A stretch of 50,868 bases of DNA from an uncultured Sulfurovum sp. (GTDB taxonomy: Bacteria > Campylobacterota > Campylobacteria > Campylobacterales > Sulfurovaceae), in contig CACVAX010000008.1 in the NCBI GenBank assembly GCA_902727935.1, positions 1 to 50,868 on the forward strand, read 5' to 3'. Below are positions 8,643-17,675 of this stretch, in pieces. Within the stretch, counting starts at the first letter, position 1, and each line of letters starts with the position of its first letter. Under the pieces are notes generated by a model. It worked only from the letters and a program-made list of their open reading frames with translations, searched no databases and was not told the origin of the DNA. A program made the translations under genes and the position numbers.

Positions 8643-9350
8643 ATGTCAATAATACCTAAAAACATTTTTAATTTAAGTAGTAAAACTGATTATATCACTG
8701 CTTCCCAACTTGCAAAATTCTTTTCTATTGAAGCCAGACAACTGAATCAAATACTAACCAACATGAAATGGATAGAAAAAGAACACTACATTTGGTGGGT
8801 AGCCACAGATCTTGGAAAACAAAATGGAGCAATAGAACATACTGACCTAAAAAATAGAGTCCGTTATGTCTATTGGCACAAAAGTGTCATGCAAAATGAG
8901 CAACTTCTTGCTACAATTAAAAATACTATACGCTCCTATATTGAAAACAATCTTTATGAAGAGTTTATTAAAGAACAATTCCTAAGCCAAGGTTACACTG
9001 TTTGGCATCATGCTAAAGGTAAAACGCAACAAGACAAAAATAAAAACATTACTTTGGTCGCTAAAAAAAATAAAAAGATTCTACTTATTCATTGTCGTGA
9101 TAATCAACTTGATATCTCTGTAGAAGAGTTACAAAGTTTTCAACAACAACGAGACAATTTCAAAATAGACAACCCTGTTTTCGAAAATTATAATTTAAGT
9201 CTTCACTACAGCATGTCAGGATTTTTTTTAACTGAAGATGCTTATGAATATGTAGAAGAAAACCATGGAGACATTACCTATGAAGTGCTTAAAGGAAATT
9301 CTGATAACAATTGGATGGATTCCTTACTACTCAAAGAAAAATTAATTTAG
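8643..9350 (+). CDS. hypothetical protein: winged-helix-like N-terminus plus degenerate Mrr-like fold
   Basis: I do not recognise a named family for this 235-residue protein. Residues 17-55 (ITASQLAKFF to TDLGKQNGA) read like a helix-turn-helix of the type found in phage repressors. Residues 100-165 (EEFIKEQFLSQGYTVWHHA, then ITLVAKKNKKILLIHCRD) have the strand pattern of an Mrr-like PD-(D/E)XK domain. The expected catalytic Asp is Asn, and the Lys of the Q-C-K strand is Arg, so a nuclease would probably be inactive. There is no signal peptide. The start has an AAAGGA ribosome site. The gene overlaps the convergent ppk2 by four bases. The fold is inferred only from pattern. Confidence 0.6.
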   Translation: MSIIPKNIFNLSSKTDYITASQLAKFFSIEARQLNQILTNMKWIEKEHYIWWVATDLGKQNGAIEHTDLKNRVRYVYWHKSVMQNEQLLATIKNTIRSYIENNLYEEFIKEQFLSQGYTVWHHAKGKTQQDKNKNITLVAKKNKKILLIHCRDNQLDISVEELQSFQQQRDNFKIDNPVFENYNLSLHYSMSGFFLTEDAYEYVEENHGDITYEVLKGNSDNNWMDSLLLKEKLI

Positions 9351-10150
9351 TCATAAAAGCTTAATATCTTTTTATCAACCCCTTTAACTAAAGCATCATT
9401 AGGATTGTCATAATTAATATTACTTAATAAAAAACGAATCAAATTTAATCTGGCTCGTTTTTTGTCATTGGCATCAAGCATACACCATGGTGTATAATAG
9501 GTGCCTGATTTTTCAAACATCTTATCTCTAAGTTCGACATACTTATCATATTTCTGATGTGATTTATAATCCAATTCAGAAAGTTTCCAAGACTTCAAAG
9601 GATTCTCTTCTCGGTCTTTAATACGTTGTGCTTGTGTTTCATGTGAGATATTCAAATAAAATTTAAATATCATCACCCCATCATCTACCAACATTTTTTC
9701 AACTTCTGTTACTTGTTGGTAAAAAAGTTCATGCTCTTCTTGGGTACAAAAACCAAATACTTGTTCTATCCCTGCTCTATTGTACCATGACCTATCAAAA
9801 CAAACAATCTCTCCAGCATTGGGTATCTGTTTTAAATGACGTTGAAAATACCACTGCCCAATCTCTTTGGAATTAGGTTTAGAAAGAGCCACCGAACGGG
9901 CTTCACGAGGATTCCAAAAAGCATTTAGTGCTTTTATGGATGAAGATTTGCCTCCTGTGTCCATTCCTTCAAAAATAATAAGTAAACGTTTGTCATTATC
10001 TATGACCCATTTTTGAAGTTTCACCAATTCTAAATGAAGTTTGTCTAACTCTTCATGATAAAATTTTGTTTTTATTTTTCCATTACTTTTAAAAACTTTT
10101 TTAGCTTTTTTTTGATGTTCTGCCAATGCTTTTGTGTAGGTTACTTTCAT
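9347..10150 (-). CDS. ppk2: polyphosphate kinase 2 (PPK2)
   Basis: PPK2 enzymes use polyphosphate to phosphorylate GDP or ADP (or run in reverse), linking phosphate storage to nucleotide pools. This 267-residue, single-domain protein has Walker A GMDTGGKSSS at about residues 62-71, the lid-region arginines of NPREARSVAL, and Walker B CFDRSWYNRAG near 118-128. The length and the single domain fit class I PPK2, which mostly makes NTPs from NDPs. Two ATGs stand in tandem; the second (10150) is seven bases from AGGA and is preferred over 10153. The gene lies eight bases downstream of rmuC on the same strand but is closed by the convergent hypothetical gene. Confidence 0.93.
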   Translation of the reverse strand: MKVTYTKALAEHQKKAKKVFKSNGKIKTKFYHEELDKLHLELVKLQKWVIDNDKRLLIIFEGMDTGGKSSSIKALNAFWNPREARSVALSKPNSKEIGQWYFQRHLKQIPNAGEIVCFDRSWYNRAGIEQVFGFCTQEEHELFYQQVTEVEKMLVDDGVMIFKFYLNISHETQAQRIKDREENPLKSWKLSELDYKSHQKYDKYVELRDKMFEKSGTYYTPWCMLDANDKKRARLNLIRFLLSNINYDNPNDALVKGVDKKILSFYD

Positions 10151-10160
10151 CATTTATTCC

Positions 10161-11729
10161 TTAACTTAACTCTTTAGGTATCTCTTTGCTGGTTTTTGCA
10201 CCCATCTCTTTGAGTTGCTCTACTTGTCTTACAATATTACCTTTACCGTGACTCAAACGTTTTTTGGCTGATTCAAAAGAACCCTGTAGTGTATCAAATT
10301 GTCGAGATAGTTTAACCATATCATCTGAAAAACTTACAAACTTATCATACAAAGCTCCTGCACGGTTAGCTATCTCTTTGGCATTTTGAGTTTGTTTTTC
10401 ATATTTCCAGACATTTTCAATGGCACGTAACCCAATCAGTAAAGTGGTGGGACCAACTAAAAGAATCTGTTTTTTAAAAGCATTGTCATAAAGTGAGGGG
10501 TCATGCTCTAACGCTGTAGCCAATGCACCTTCAATGGGCACAAACATAAAAATAAAGTCTAAAGTATTAATACCAAGTAATTTGTCATAATTTTTTTCAG
10601 ATAAAGAACGGATATGGTTACGTATGGCTTGAATATGCTCTTTGAGATAGATTTCTTTTTTTGCTACATTACTTGTATTAATATACCTCTCATAAGCAAG
10701 TAAAGATGTTTTAGCATCAATGATTAAATCACGGTTATCAGGAAGATGCACCAAAACATCTGGACGATAATTTTTGCCTTCGTCATTGCGTAAAGGAACT
10801 TCACGTGTATATTCTACTCCTTTACGTAAACCAGAAGACTCTAAAACCTTTTCCAAAATCATTTCACCCCAAACACCTTGTTGCTTTTTTTCACCTTTAA
10901 GGGCATTGGTAAGGTTGATGGCATCTTGACTAATTTGCTGATTTAGTTCTTTAAGTGACATAATCTCTTGCTTTAACATGGCTCTATCTTTTGATTCATC
11001 TGTATATAAAGTATTGATTTGCTTTTTAAATTCAGATATTTGACTCTCCATAGGCTTAATGAGTGAGGATAAGTTTTCTTGACTTAATTTAGAAAACTCT
11101 TTGGAATTTCCTTCAAATACTTTGGCTGCTAATTGGGCAAACTCTTCTTTTATTTCACCTCGATGCTCTTGTAGCATTCGCATCTTTTCAGTATTTTGCT
11201 TTTGTTGCTCCATAACTTTTATTTCTGTTTCACGTACTTTGAGATGTAAGTTATTGTTTAAGTCCACTAAGTCTTCATTGCGTTTAATTAGAATCTTTTC
11301 ATTTTCTTCTTGTTTCATAAAATTTTGTTCAAGCAGTTCATAATGTACACTTAATTGCTCTAAGGCTGATGATTTTTCATGAAGGGACTTCATGTGTTCT
11401 TGTCCTTCATACACCATACGATCTTTAAGTCCTTCCACTCTGGATTCATAGTCTTTGATTTTATCTTTACTTTCAGAAAAATATTCAAGTTCTTTTTCTA
11501 AACCCATATTTTTAGAACGTTCTTCTTGAAAAGCTTCATAAAATTCACTCATACGCTCTTCTTTTGCATTGTCCACAGCTTTAGCTTGTTCTAAAATTGC
11601 CTCTAATTTAGAAATACGCGACATAAAAACCACAATAATTGTAGAGATTAAAATGGTAATTAATAAAAAAAGTCCAAGACCAATATAAAAAGAGTTTTCT
11701 GAAGGTACACCTGTAAATAAACTGTCCAA
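10161..11729 (-). CDS. rmuC: DNA recombination protein RmuC
   Basis: RmuC limits recombination at inverted repeats and is thought to act as a membrane-anchored nuclease-like protein. The 522-residue protein has an N-terminal membrane helix (about residues 14-35) and a long coiled coil to about residue 250. The RmuC core follows: GVWGEMILEKVLESSGLRKG, then DVLVHLPDNRDLIIDAKTSL, whose Asp and D-x-K are the PD-(D/E)XK-like residues. A TTG at 11735 overlaps the lolA stop (TTGA), but it sits almost on the AAAGG site. The second TTG at 11729 is six bases from it and is the better start. The gene forms an operon with lolA upstream. Confidence 0.93.
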   Translation of the reverse strand: MDSLFTGVPSENSFYIGLGLFLLITILISTIIVVFMSRISKLEAILEQAKAVDNAKEERMSEFYEAFQEERSKNMGLEKELEYFSESKDKIKDYESRVEGLKDRMVYEGQEHMKSLHEKSSALEQLSVHYELLEQNFMKQEENEKILIKRNEDLVDLNNNLHLKVRETEIKVMEQQKQNTEKMRMLQEHRGEIKEEFAQLAAKVFEGNSKEFSKLSQENLSSLIKPMESQISEFKKQINTLYTDESKDRAMLKQEIMSLKELNQQISQDAINLTNALKGEKKQQGVWGEMILEKVLESSGLRKGVEYTREVPLRNDEGKNYRPDVLVHLPDNRDLIIDAKTSLLAYERYINTSNVAKKEIYLKEHIQAIRNHIRSLSEKNYDKLLGINTLDFIFMFVPIEGALATALEHDPSLYDNAFKKQILLVGPTTLLIGLRAIENVWKYEKQTQNAKEIANRAGALYDKFVSFSDDMVKLSRQFDTLQGSFESAKKRLSHGKGNIVRQVEQLKEMGAKTSKEIPKELS

Positions 11730-11731
11730 AA

Positions 11732-12298
11732 TCAACCTTTAATAATATCATACATATTAGGTATTTTACACTCTAAGACACTATCATCTATATTGCTATT
11801 GTAATGCATGTTTTTAAATACTATTTTAACAGTGTTATCTAAACTGTCCACATACATAATTTGTTGAAGTTGTGTTTTTTTATCTAAAGTAATAAGATAT
11901 TCAATCTCTTTATACCTTGCTGTGTAATCTGTAGATGAAATTTTTTGAGCTATTTTTAAAATCTCATCCAAATTAATACCATCATCAATTAAATAATTAG
12001 AAACTTGTTCTAAATCATGGTCAACGACAATTAATTGGGTGCTATCGGTACAAACTTCTTTTTGTGTGGGTGCTGTGTATGTCCATTTAAAAACACTTCT
12101 ACTATAGCTAGTAGCCTCACCTAAGTCATTGGTAAATGTTTGTTCTAGGTTTTTAAAAAATAGAGTACCTTCATAGTTAATCACCTTTCCTTTGTCATTT
12201 TGAATACTTTGCTGAAAGTTGGTTTGAAAGTTTTGGGGTAAAGTAATATTGGCAGACAGAGTCAAACCCAATGCCAAAAGTGATAATAATAATTTCAT
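11732..12298 (-). CDS. lolA: outer-membrane lipoprotein carrier LolA
   Basis: LolA ferries lipoproteins across the periplasm from the LolCDE-type transporter to the outer membrane. The 188-residue protein has a short signal peptide (cleavage after about LTLSA, residue 16) and the LolA pattern: FQTNFQQSI early, then the YEGTLFFKN strand and FKWTYTAP near residues 70-77, where the family has an aromatic-rich W.Y..P segment. A large DGxxLDEIL helix follows. The length is at the low end of normal. The gene ends directly at rmuC. A LolC/E-like permease is encoded about 4 kb away beside secA, consistent with a functional Lol pathway spread over two operons. Confidence 0.85.
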   Translation of the reverse strand: MKLLLSLLALGLTLSANITLPQNFQTNFQQSIQNDKGKVINYEGTLFFKNLEQTFTNDLGEATSYSRSVFKWTYTAPTQKEVCTDSTQLIVVDHDLEQVSNYLIDDGINLDEILKIAQKISSTDYTARYKEIEYLITLDKKTQLQQIMYVDSLDNTVKIVFKNMHYNSNIDDSVLECKIPNMYDIIKG

Positions 12299-12387
12299 TT
12301 ATTCGATCCTTATAAGTAGTAAAAATATAGCAAAAGCACACTTCATGTGTGATTATGTTCTTAGTATTTTTACTAAAAATTGTGGAC

Positions 12388-12597
12388 TTATTTGTTGAGT
12401 TCTTCTTTTCCTCGTTGTTCCACCATCTTAATGCTCTCTAAGGCATTTTCTAAAATCTGTTTGGTGGTCTTCAAAGGCTGTACTCTTAAGTTGGTTTGTT
12501 TACGGTCAAACGATTCATCCATAAGGACACTCATCACCTCTTTTTCAAGTTCGGTATAAATCTCTTGTAATTTACTCTCTATAAATTCTACATTCAT
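12388..12597 (-). CDS. small conserved-looking helical protein
   Basis: This 69-residue soluble protein is predicted to be almost wholly alpha-helical, with an acidic N-terminus, a central RKQTNLRVQPLKTTKQILE segment and a charged C-terminus. I do not recognise a domain. It has a plausible ribosome site (GGTAAGAAA) and sits 18 bases after mogA on the same strand, upstream of lolA, which suggests it belongs to a mogA-x-lolA-rmuC transcription unit. No catalytic or metal-binding pattern is visible and the protein has no cysteines. It is probably a real gene given its spacing and codon pattern, but its function cannot be assigned. Confidence 0.65.
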   Translation of the reverse strand: MNVEFIESKLQEIYTELEKEVMSVLMDESFDRKQTNLRVQPLKTTKQILENALESIKMVEQRGKEELNK

Positions 12598-12615
12598 ATT
12601 TTCTTACCTTTTATT

Positions 12616-13149
12616 TTATTTATTTTTAGGTCTAAAAATTGTGATTACCTCTTCATTGGCTTCCATAAATCCACCACCAATAAGGTCAATACAATAAGGT
12701 ACAGCAGGAAAAACAGCATCTAAACATTCACGAATAGATTTTGGTTTACCAGGCAAGTTGATAATGAGTGAACCGTCACAGATACCTGCTGTTTGTCGTG
12801 ACAAAATGGCTGTAGGCACAAATTGTAAACTTACAGAACGCATCTGTTCACCAAAACCAGGTAGTAGTTTTTGACACACATTTTCAGTGGCTTCTGTTGT
12901 AACATCTCTAGGAGCTGGACCTGTTCCTCCTGTGGTAACAATAAGATCACAGTTATAATCTCGAGAGAGTTGAATGAGGGTTGTCTCAATGATTCCTTGT
13001 TCATCAGGAATACAACGGTATTCGTACTCACATTCGTTTAACAAATATGCTTTCATGGTATCCATAATGGCTACACCTGAAATATCTTCATAAATTCCTT
13101 GACTGGCTCTATCACTTGTGGTGACTACCCCAATTTTTATTTTATCCAT
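12616..13149 (-). CDS. mogA: molybdopterin adenylyltransferase MogA
   Basis: MogA adenylates molybdopterin before molybdate insertion, the penultimate step of molybdenum cofactor synthesis. The 177-residue length is typical. The N-terminal VVTTSDRASQGIYEDISG, the VTTGGTGPAPRDVTTEAT motif at about residues 69-88, and NLPGKPKSIRECLDAVFPA near 130-150 are diagnostic and separate MogA from MoaB and from the MoeA domain. The ATG has a GGAAAAAAG ribosome site. It is the first gene of the leftward mogA-lolA-rmuC cluster and diverges from secA across 125 bases that contain promoter-like AT-rich sequence with a TATAAT near 13181. Confidence 0.93.
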   Translation of the reverse strand: MDKIKIGVVTTSDRASQGIYEDISGVAIMDTMKAYLLNECEYEYRCIPDEQGIIETTLIQLSRDYNCDLIVTTGGTGPAPRDVTTEATENVCQKLLPGFGEQMRSVSLQFVPTAILSRQTAGICDGSLIINLPGKPKSIRECLDAVFPAVPYCIDLIGGGFMEANEEVITIFRPKNK

Positions 13150-13274
13150 CTTTTTTCCTCATTTAATCTATTGGGCGAATTATAATATATTGAACCTAAT
13201 AGCCAATAGCTAAACAACACTTACACATATTTTTGATAAAATAATCAGAATTTTAATACTAGGTTATAATAATA

Positions 13275-15884
13275 ATGTTAAAGATGATATTTGGTTCAAA
13301 GAATGACAAGGTCGTAAAAGGTTATTTAAAAAGAGCACAAAAAATTAATAAATTAGAAGATGAATATAAACAACTTAGTGATGATGAACTAAAAAATGCA
13401 TTTCAAGTACTAAGAACAGCTGTATTAGCTAATGAAAAAACTTTAGATGATGTTCTCAATGAATCTTTTGCGATTACAAGGGAAGCGAGTACTCGTGTAT
13501 TGGGTATGCGTCACCATGATGTTCAACTGGTAGGAGGAATGGTATTACACAATAATTCCATTGCAGAAATGAAAACAGGTGAAGGTAAAACACTTGTGGC
13601 AACCCTTGCTGTTGTTTTGAATGCCATGTTAGGTAAAGGGGTACATATTGTTACGGTCAATGACTATCTGGCTTCAAGAGACTCCCAAGAGATGGGTTTA
13701 CTCTACAATTTTTTAGGTTATACCGTTGGATGCCTTACCGATGAAATCTATGATGAGCAAGTCAAAAAAGCCCAATATGATTGTGACATTACCTATGGCA
13801 CAAACAATGAGTATGGTTTTGACTATTTACGTGACAACATGAAAACAAGAGCTCAAGAGAAAGTACAACGTGAACACTATTATGCAATTGTGGATGAGGT
13901 TGATTCTATCTTAATTGATGAAGCAAGAACTCCTCTTATTATCTCGGGTCCTGTTCAGCGTGACACTGTTCATTATGCTAAAGCTAATGAAATTGCCTTG
14001 CAAATGATTAAAGGTGAAAAAGTAGAAACCAAAGCTGGTGAACCTGAACAAACCACAGGCGACTTTTATGTCGATGAGAAAAACAAACAAGTGGTTATGA
14101 CTGAAGATGGACTTCAAAAAGCACAAGACCTTTTTGAAGTCGAAAACCTCTATTCGCTTGAAAATGCTTCTCTTTCTCATCACCTTGACCAAGCCATGAA
14201 AGCACAGTATCTTTTTGTAGAAGACATTGATTATGTTTCTCGTAATGGTGAAATTGTCATTGTAGATGAATTTACAGGGCGTTTAAGTGAAGGTCGTCGT
14301 TTTTCAGAAGGATTGCACCAAGCCATCGAAGCGAAAGAAGGGGTTGATGTCAAAGATGAGTCTCAAACTTTAGCTGAAATTACTTATCAAAACTACTTTA
14401 GAGGCTATGAAAAACTCGCAGGTATGACAGGTACAGCCCAAACAGAAGCAACAGAATTTGCTGAAATTTACAGCTTAGAAGTACTTTCCATTCCTACCAA
14501 CTTACCCATTGCTAGAAAAGATTTTAATGACCTTATTTATAACACGGAAAAAGAAAAACTTGATGCCGTGGCTAAAAAAGTTCAAGAATTACATACTTCT
14601 GGACAACCTGTACTTATTGGTACAGCATCTATTGAAAAATCAGAACTTGTTCACCAAAGATTAAAAGCTGCTAAAATTCCACATAACACCCTCAATGCTA
14701 AAAATCATGAAAATGAGGCACAGATTATTATGGAAGCTGGTAGAAAAGGAGCTGTAACGGTTGCTACGAACATGGCTGGACGTGGGGTCGATATTAAAGT
14801 AACTGATGAAATTAAAACACTTGGTGGGCTTTATATCTTAGGTACAGAGAGACATGAAAGTCGACGTATTGACAATCAATTACGTGGACGAAGTGGACGA
14901 CAAGGAGATGCTGGTGCATCACAATTTTACCTTTCACTCGATGATAATCTACTAAGAATTTTTGGTGGGGATAAAATCCGTAATATTATGAATAAATTGG
15001 GTGTTGAAGAAGGTGAATACATTGATTCAAAAATTGTAACACGTTCGGTAGAAAAAGCACAAACTAAAGTAGAAAACATGCACTATGAATCACGTAAGCA
15101 TGTCTTAGAGTATGATGATATTGCCAGTGAGCAACGAAAAGCTATTTATAAGTTTAGAAATAATCTTTTAGATGTGAACTATGACATAGATTCTAAAATC
15201 AAAGAGAACCGTTTGGAATATGTTGACCATGTTCTTGTGGAATCTGAAATTTATAATGGTGGAGCAGAAGAAGACTTTAACCTTGAAAAACTCATCAATA
15301 TTTTACGTGAAGAAGTCAACATTGAACTTGAACGTAGCACTTTAGAAGGAAAAGATTATGATGACCTTCATGATTTACTTTTAGAAGTACTTAGCGATAC
15401 TTACGAAGCTAAAATGTCTCCTCTTAATGATGAACAACGCTCTGAAGTACAAAGAATTCTTTACCTTCAAGTACTTGATCCACAATGGAGAGACCATCTT
15501 TATGAGATGGATGTTATGAAAACAGGAATTGGACTTAGAGGCTATAACCAAAAAGACCCATTAACAGAATATAAAAAAGATTCATACAACCTCTTTATGG
15601 GATTGGTAGAGCGTATTAAATATGAAGCTATTAAAGTTCTTCAAGTGGTGCAATTTAATTTTGAAGACCCAGCTGAAGAACAGGCTAAACTAGAAGCAAT
15701 GAAGGATGAATTAGAAGCCGACTTAGCCAATGCAAAAACAAATGAAGAAACAGATAACACTGCTGTAGCCGAACAAACTTTTGAAAAAAAACCAAAAAGA
15801 AATGAACCTTGTCCTTGTGGTTCAGGTAAAAAATATAAGCAATGTTGTGGGGTAAGTGGTCCTAAAAAAGGGTTGCTTGCTTAA
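13275..15884 (+). CDS. secA: preprotein translocase ATPase SecA
   Basis: SecA is the ATP-driven motor that pushes preproteins through SecYEG. The 869-residue protein is full length. Walker [13 protein letters not shown] lies at residues 99-110. DEVDS (DEAD-box-like) lies near 211, [15 protein letters not shown] in the preprotein cross-linking and helicase region, and GRGVDIKV and [11 protein letters not shown] in nucleotide-binding fold 2. The last 30 residues carry the zinc-binding [13 protein letters not shown] motif that binds SecB and lipids. The ATG at 13275 gives the usual MLKxIFGSKND N-terminus. A LolC/E-like permease follows 22 bases downstream in an operon, an arrangement I associate with Campylobacterota. 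Confidence 0.98.
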   Translation: MLKMIFGSKNDKVVKGYLKRAQKINKLEDEYKQLSDDELKNAFQVLRTAVLANEKTLDDVLNESFAITREASTRVLGMRHHDVQLVGGMVLHNNSIAEMKTGEGKTLVATLAVVLNAMLGKGVHIVTVNDYLASRDSQEMGLLYNFLGYTVGCLTDEIYDEQVKKAQYDCDITYGTNNEYGFDYLRDNMKTRAQEKVQREHYYAIVDEVDSILIDEARTPLIISGPVQRDTVHYAKANEIALQMIKGEKVETKAGEPEQTTGDFYVDEKNKQVVMTEDGLQKAQDLFEVENLYSLENASLSHHLDQAMKAQYLFVEDIDYVSRNGEIVIVDEFTGRLSEGRRFSEGLHQAIEAKEGVDVKDESQTLAEITYQNYFRGYEKLAGMTGTAQTEATEFAEIYSLEVLSIPTNLPIARKDFNDLIYNTEKEKLDAVAKKVQELHTSGQPVLIGTASIEKSELVHQRLKAAKIPHNTLNAKNHENEAQIIMEAGRKGAVTVATNMAGRGVDIKVTDEIKTLGGLYILGTERHESRRIDNQLRGRSGRQGDAGASQFYLSLDDNLLRIFGGDKIRNIMNKLGVEEGEYIDSKIVTRSVEKAQTKVENMHYESRKHVLEYDDIASEQRKAIYKFRNNLLDVNYDIDSKIKENRLEYVDHVLVESEIYNGGAEEDFNLEKLINILREEVNIELERSTLEGKDYDDLHDLLLEVLSDTYEAKMSPLNDEQRSEVQRILYLQVLDPQWRDHLYEMDVMKTGIGLRGYNQKDPLTEYKKDSYNLFMGLVERIKYEAIKVLQVVQFNFEDPAEEQAKLEAMKDELEADLANAKTNEETDNTAVAEQTFEKKPKRNEPCPCGSGKKYKQCCGVSGPKKGLLA

Positions 15885-15905
15885 GCACAAAGGAAAACAG
15901 AAATA

Positions 15906-17141
15906 ATGGCTAGCAATAAAAACAATGTTTTTGTAAATAAGATAATTAAACACTATCTAAAATATGATAAAGATAATCCTTTTATCTTTATCTCTTCAAT
16001 TCTTTCTCTTTTAAGTGTTGCAGCTGGTGTAATGGTACTCATGTTAGCCATGGGCATTATGAATGGAACTCAAAAAGAATTTAAAAAACGTCTTTTTGTT
16101 ATGAACTATCCACTCACACTGATTCCCATTGGTTACCAGAATGTAAATGATGAACTCATTAGCCAACTCTCAAAAAAATTTCCAGAATTTATTTTTTCGC
16201 CCTATTACATTACCCATGTAGCCAGTAAAAGTGGTTATGGAGGTAGTGCTTCTCAACTTTATGGTGTGAACTTTGAACAAGAAGCAAAAATAAATGAAGT
16301 TTTTAAAAAAGCACTGGAAAATTCTATTTCAAGTCCAAGTAAATATAAACTTGTACTTGGAGAAACTGTTTTAGAAGAGTCCAGTCTGAAGCATGGCGAA
16401 AAACTTACCTTACTTTTTTTAAAAGGTGAAACCATTGGCTTTGGGACAATGCCAACACAAAAGCGTTTTATTATAGATGCAACTTTTAGTTCAGGTCTTA
16501 AAAATTATGACAAAGTACTCATGTATACCACTCATGAAGCTTTTCAAAAAGTTTTAAAACGTGAATCACATATTTATGATGGTATTCACATTTATTCTGC
16601 TAATGCAATGAATGATATTGAACGACTCAATAATTATCTTAAAAGCATTAATAAATATGAGGGCGTACGTGTTCAAGGTTGGTGGGAACAAAATGCTTCT
16701 TTCTTTGCAGCTATGGAAATGGAAAAGAAAGCACTTTTTTTAGTATTACTACTCATTATTTTAGTGGCAGCATTAAATATTATTTCGTCCTTACTGATGA
16801 CGGTTATGAGCCGTAGAACAGAAATTGCCTTTATGAAAACCTTAGGAGCTACCAGCAATGAGATAAGAAGTATCTTTTTTAAACTTGGAGCTATTATTGG
16901 TTTTGTGGGTATTTTTGTGGGAACATTTTTAGGATTGATTGGTATGTGGATTTTAACAACCTTCCCTATTATTCAACTTTCAGAAGATGTTTATGGTTTT
17001 ACAAAATTGCCTGTTGATTTAACGCTACTTGATTTTGTGCTTATTATTTTAGGAGCTATTGTGATTGTCATGACTTCTTCAATATATCCTGCCAAGAAAG
17101 CCTCATCAACAGACCCCTTAAAAGTTCTTAGAAATGAATAA
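15906..17141 (+). CDS. FtsX-like ABC permease, LolC/LolE family
   Basis: This 411-residue inner-membrane protein has the LolC/E topology. One membrane helix lies near residues 25-50 (LSVAAGVMVLMLAMGIM). A large periplasmic domain runs to about residue 270. Three C-terminal helices follow, including the FtsX signature LLLIILVAALNIISSLLMTVMSRRTEIAFMKTLGA, given here in description only over residues 280-315. It should extract lipoproteins from the inner membrane and hand them to LolA. Only one such permease is present in the window, consistent with the single-subunit LolF-type arrangement of many non-enterobacteria, and no LolD ATPase is adjacent. It is cotranscribed with secA and has a GGAAAACAG ribosome site. 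Confidence 0.85.
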   Translation: MASNKNNVFVNKIIKHYLKYDKDNPFIFISSILSLLSVAAGVMVLMLAMGIMNGTQKEFKKRLFVMNYPLTLIPIGYQNVNDELISQLSKKFPEFIFSPYYITHVASKSGYGGSASQLYGVNFEQEAKINEVFKKALENSISSPSKYKLVLGETVLEESSLKHGEKLTLLFLKGETIGFGTMPTQKRFIIDATFSSGLKNYDKVLMYTTHEAFQKVLKRESHIYDGIHIYSANAMNDIERLNNYLKSINKYEGVRVQGWWEQNASFFAAMEMEKKALFLVLLLIILVAALNIISSLLMTVMSRRTEIAFMKTLGATSNEIRSIFFKLGAIIGFVGIFVGTFLGLIGMWILTTFPIIQLSEDVYGFTKLPVDLTLLDFVLIILGAIVIVMTSSIYPAKKASSTDPLKVLRNE

Positions 17142-17146
17142 TAAAT

Positions 17147-17181
17147 TATTTTGAGAAATATTAACTATACTTCTCAAAAAT
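17147..17181. terminator. bidirectional terminator between convergent genes
   Basis: The arms TATTTTGAGAA and TTCTCAAAAATA pair with one bulge across a 13-base loop and carry T-runs on both strands. The hairpin covers the stop codon of the minus-strand CZB gene and lies just after the permease stop, so it can end both transcripts. Confidence 0.55.
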
Positions 17182-17619
17182 ATTTTCTTCAGCCATATTA
17201 ATTTTGGTTTCCATAATATTCAATTTTTTAATCAAAGTATCTGAAATTTTTTCCAAAGATTTCAGATACACATGCGCCCTATTTCTTTCATCTTCCGAAA
17301 CTTTTTTACCTTGGTTTAGTAGTTTTGAAAAAAAATTAAGATTAGATACATCAAAATAAATTCTAAAAATATTAAAATACTCTTCATGTAGATGATTGTG
17401 TAAATCTTCCAACTCTTTAACTGATTTATCATTAAAGATAGCCAACAGTATTTGACCATCAGAGTAGAACCATTGCCCAAATGCACAAGCATCAGGAGTC
17501 AAAGGTATGTCTTCTTCTTTAATTGCTAAACCATTCACTAAAGACTTTGCACGTTGTACCCATTGTACATGTGCCAAACGTGCTAAACGTATCTTATGGA
17601 TTATTTCATTCTTTTTCAA
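17161..17619 (-). CDS. stand-alone chemoreceptor zinc-binding (CZB) domain protein
   Basis: CZB domains bind zinc with a His/Cys set and sense zinc or hypochlorite, usually attached to chemoreceptors or diguanylate cyclases. This 152-residue protein is a CZB domain alone. It has the pattern AHVQW (His near residue 17), ACAFGQWF (Cys near 45) and LHNHLHEEYF (His pair near 75-79). No membrane segment, methyl-accepting helix or GGDEF domain is attached. Free-standing CZB proteins are common in Campylobacterota and may act on chemotaxis or c-di-GMP partners in trans. The gene is monocistronic, ends inside a shared terminator and has an AAGG-type ribosome site. Its signalling partner cannot be inferred from the neighbours. 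Confidence 0.8.
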   Translation of the reverse strand: MKKNEIIHKIRLARLAHVQWVQRAKSLVNGLAIKEEDIPLTPDACAFGQWFYSDGQILLAIFNDKSVKELEDLHNHLHEEYFNIFRIYFDVSNLNFFSKLLNQGKKVSEDERNRAHVYLKSLEKISDTLIKKLNIMETKINMAEENIFEKYS

Positions 17620-17675
17620 TTTAAAACCTTAAGTAAATATTAATATATTTTACTTTAATTTTTATTAATATTTAG

